NCBI GenBank assembly: GCA_003648395.1
Contig: QMPB01000371.1
Location: 1-5,444, forward strand
DNA length: 5,444 bases
Reading direction: 5' to 3'
DNA from: Bacteroidota bacterium
GTDB lineage: Bacteria > Bacteroidota > Bacteroidia > Bacteroidales > UBA1556
Under the pieces are notes generated by a model. The model saw only the letters and a list, made by a program, of their open reading frames with translations, was not told where the DNA came from and made no database searches. Of the stretch, positions 5,243-5,444 are shown piece after piece. The position numbers and the translations under genes are program-made. How positions within the stretch are numbered: the first letter of the stretch is position 1; each line of letters begins with the position of its first letter.

Positions 5243-5444
5243 ATGATACAGGAAATTGATCAAAATGAGCTTATTAAAAAGCTTACTCAGGAAGTTATGA
5301 ATGAGCTTAAAAAGCTTATAGATACTTCTAATCCAATAGTAATGAACGATTCTTATTATGATGGGTTAAGGAATATATTAAATGGAGGGGCAAGTAGAGT
5401 TTCATCAACTATTGGTATAGTAAATGTACCAGCTGATATTGCAC
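5243..5444 (+). CDS. deoC: Probable BMC-targeted deoxyribose-phosphate aldolase (DeoC), 5' part only
   Basis: This open frame runs off the window after 67 codons. It starts at ATG 5243 with AAGGA 6 bases upstream. Residues 8-26 (NELIKKLTQEVMNELKKLI) form an amphipathic targeting-type helix. A linker follows (about 27-45), then GGASRVSSTIGIVNVPADIA (48-67). The pattern 'G-A-x-R-(V/I)-S/G-S' followed by 'D-(I/L)-A' is what I recall preceding the Y-I-D-H-T-L-L-K-P motif in microcompartment-associated DeoC. The catalytic lysines and that motif lie beyond the edge, so the call rests on this short stretch and on the RpiB, aldehyde dehydrogenase and BMC context. DeoC cleaves 2-deoxyribose 5-phosphate to glyceraldehyde 3-phosphate and acetaldehyde, which would supply the upstream dehydrogenase. 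Alternatives are another encapsulated aldolase or an unrelated cargo enzyme. PduL is unlikely because no phosphotransacylase start motif is visible. Confidence 0.62.
   Translation, partial: MIQEIDQNELIKKLTQEVMNELKKLIDTSNPIVMNDSYYDGLRNILNGGASRVSSTIGIVNVPADIA
5264..5320 (+). other. Encapsulation-type helix of the probable aldolase
   Basis: Codons 8-26 encode NELIKKLTQEVMNELKKLI. Leu/Ile/Val/Met recur in a helical 3-4 spacing with charged residues opposite, followed by a Ser/Asn/Pro linker. The opening NELIK matches NEIIK of the isomerase and NEQVIK of the dehydrogenase. Role as a lumen-targeting peptide is inferred. Confidence 0.7.

Noticed and set aside
5243..5444. Reading the partial last gene as the phosphotransacylase PduL
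   Set aside because: PduL also has an N-terminal targeting helix, but its following segment normally shows a G-(V/I)-S-x-R-H-(V/C)-H-type motif, absent in the 67 residues seen.
1..5444. CRISPR arrays, tRNA or rRNA genes, insertion sequences
   Set aside because: Coding sequence fills almost the whole window, and no regular repeats, RNA-gene motifs, transposase or terminal inverted repeats were seen.

Overview
This window is the interior of a bacterial microcompartment (BMC) operon. Nine genes lie on the + strand, packed head to tail, and nothing credible is on the - strand. The DNA is strongly AT-rich (about one third G+C by eye). It uses the standard code with TAA/TAG/TGA stops, one GTG start, and Shine-Dalgarno sites before most genes. 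This suits an AT-rich anaerobic bacterium, such as an Atribacterota (JS1/OP9) member or a low-GC Firmicute. The taxon is inferred and not fixed by the sequence.

Layout: (i) 24-634, two tandem EutN/CcmL-family pentameric vertex proteins (BMC-P). (ii) 631-1992, a PduS/RnfC-like flavin and iron-sulfur oxidoreductase. (iii) 2007-2558, a PduT-like tandem-domain trimeric shell protein with the cysteine expected to bind an Fe-S cluster. (iv) 2599-4029, a CoA-acylating aldehyde dehydrogenase (PduP/EutE family) with an N-terminal encapsulation helix. (v) 4046-4592, two more BMC-P genes. (vi) 4609-5169, an RpiB/LacAB-family sugar-phosphate isomerase with an encapsulation-type N-terminal extension. (vii) 5243 to the window edge, the first 67 residues of a protein whose N-terminus looks like an encapsulated deoxyribose-phosphate aldolase (DeoC/DERA).

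RpiB, probable DeoC, acylating aldehyde dehydrogenase and PduS/PduT together match the 'sugar phosphate utilizing' (SPU) class of metabolosome rather than a propanediol or ethanolamine compartment. In the inferred scheme, DeoC cleaves a deoxy-sugar phosphate such as 2-deoxyribose 5-phosphate to glyceraldehyde 3-phosphate and acetaldehyde inside the shell. The dehydrogenase converts the aldehyde to acyl-CoA and makes NADH. PduS and the PduT shell cluster pass electrons out to regenerate NAD+. RpiB interconverts a sugar-phosphate aldose and ketose. The reverse aldol direction (condensation) cannot be excluded.

Points of most interest: three cargo enzymes share an N-terminal 'NE..IK' amphipathic helix. 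The isomerase has Asp (D103) where E. coli RpiB has its catalytic Cys. The window has four different vertex proteins and no hexameric BMC-H gene. The only long spacer (5170-5242) holds an AT-only hairpin with a T run and a weak promoter-like pair.
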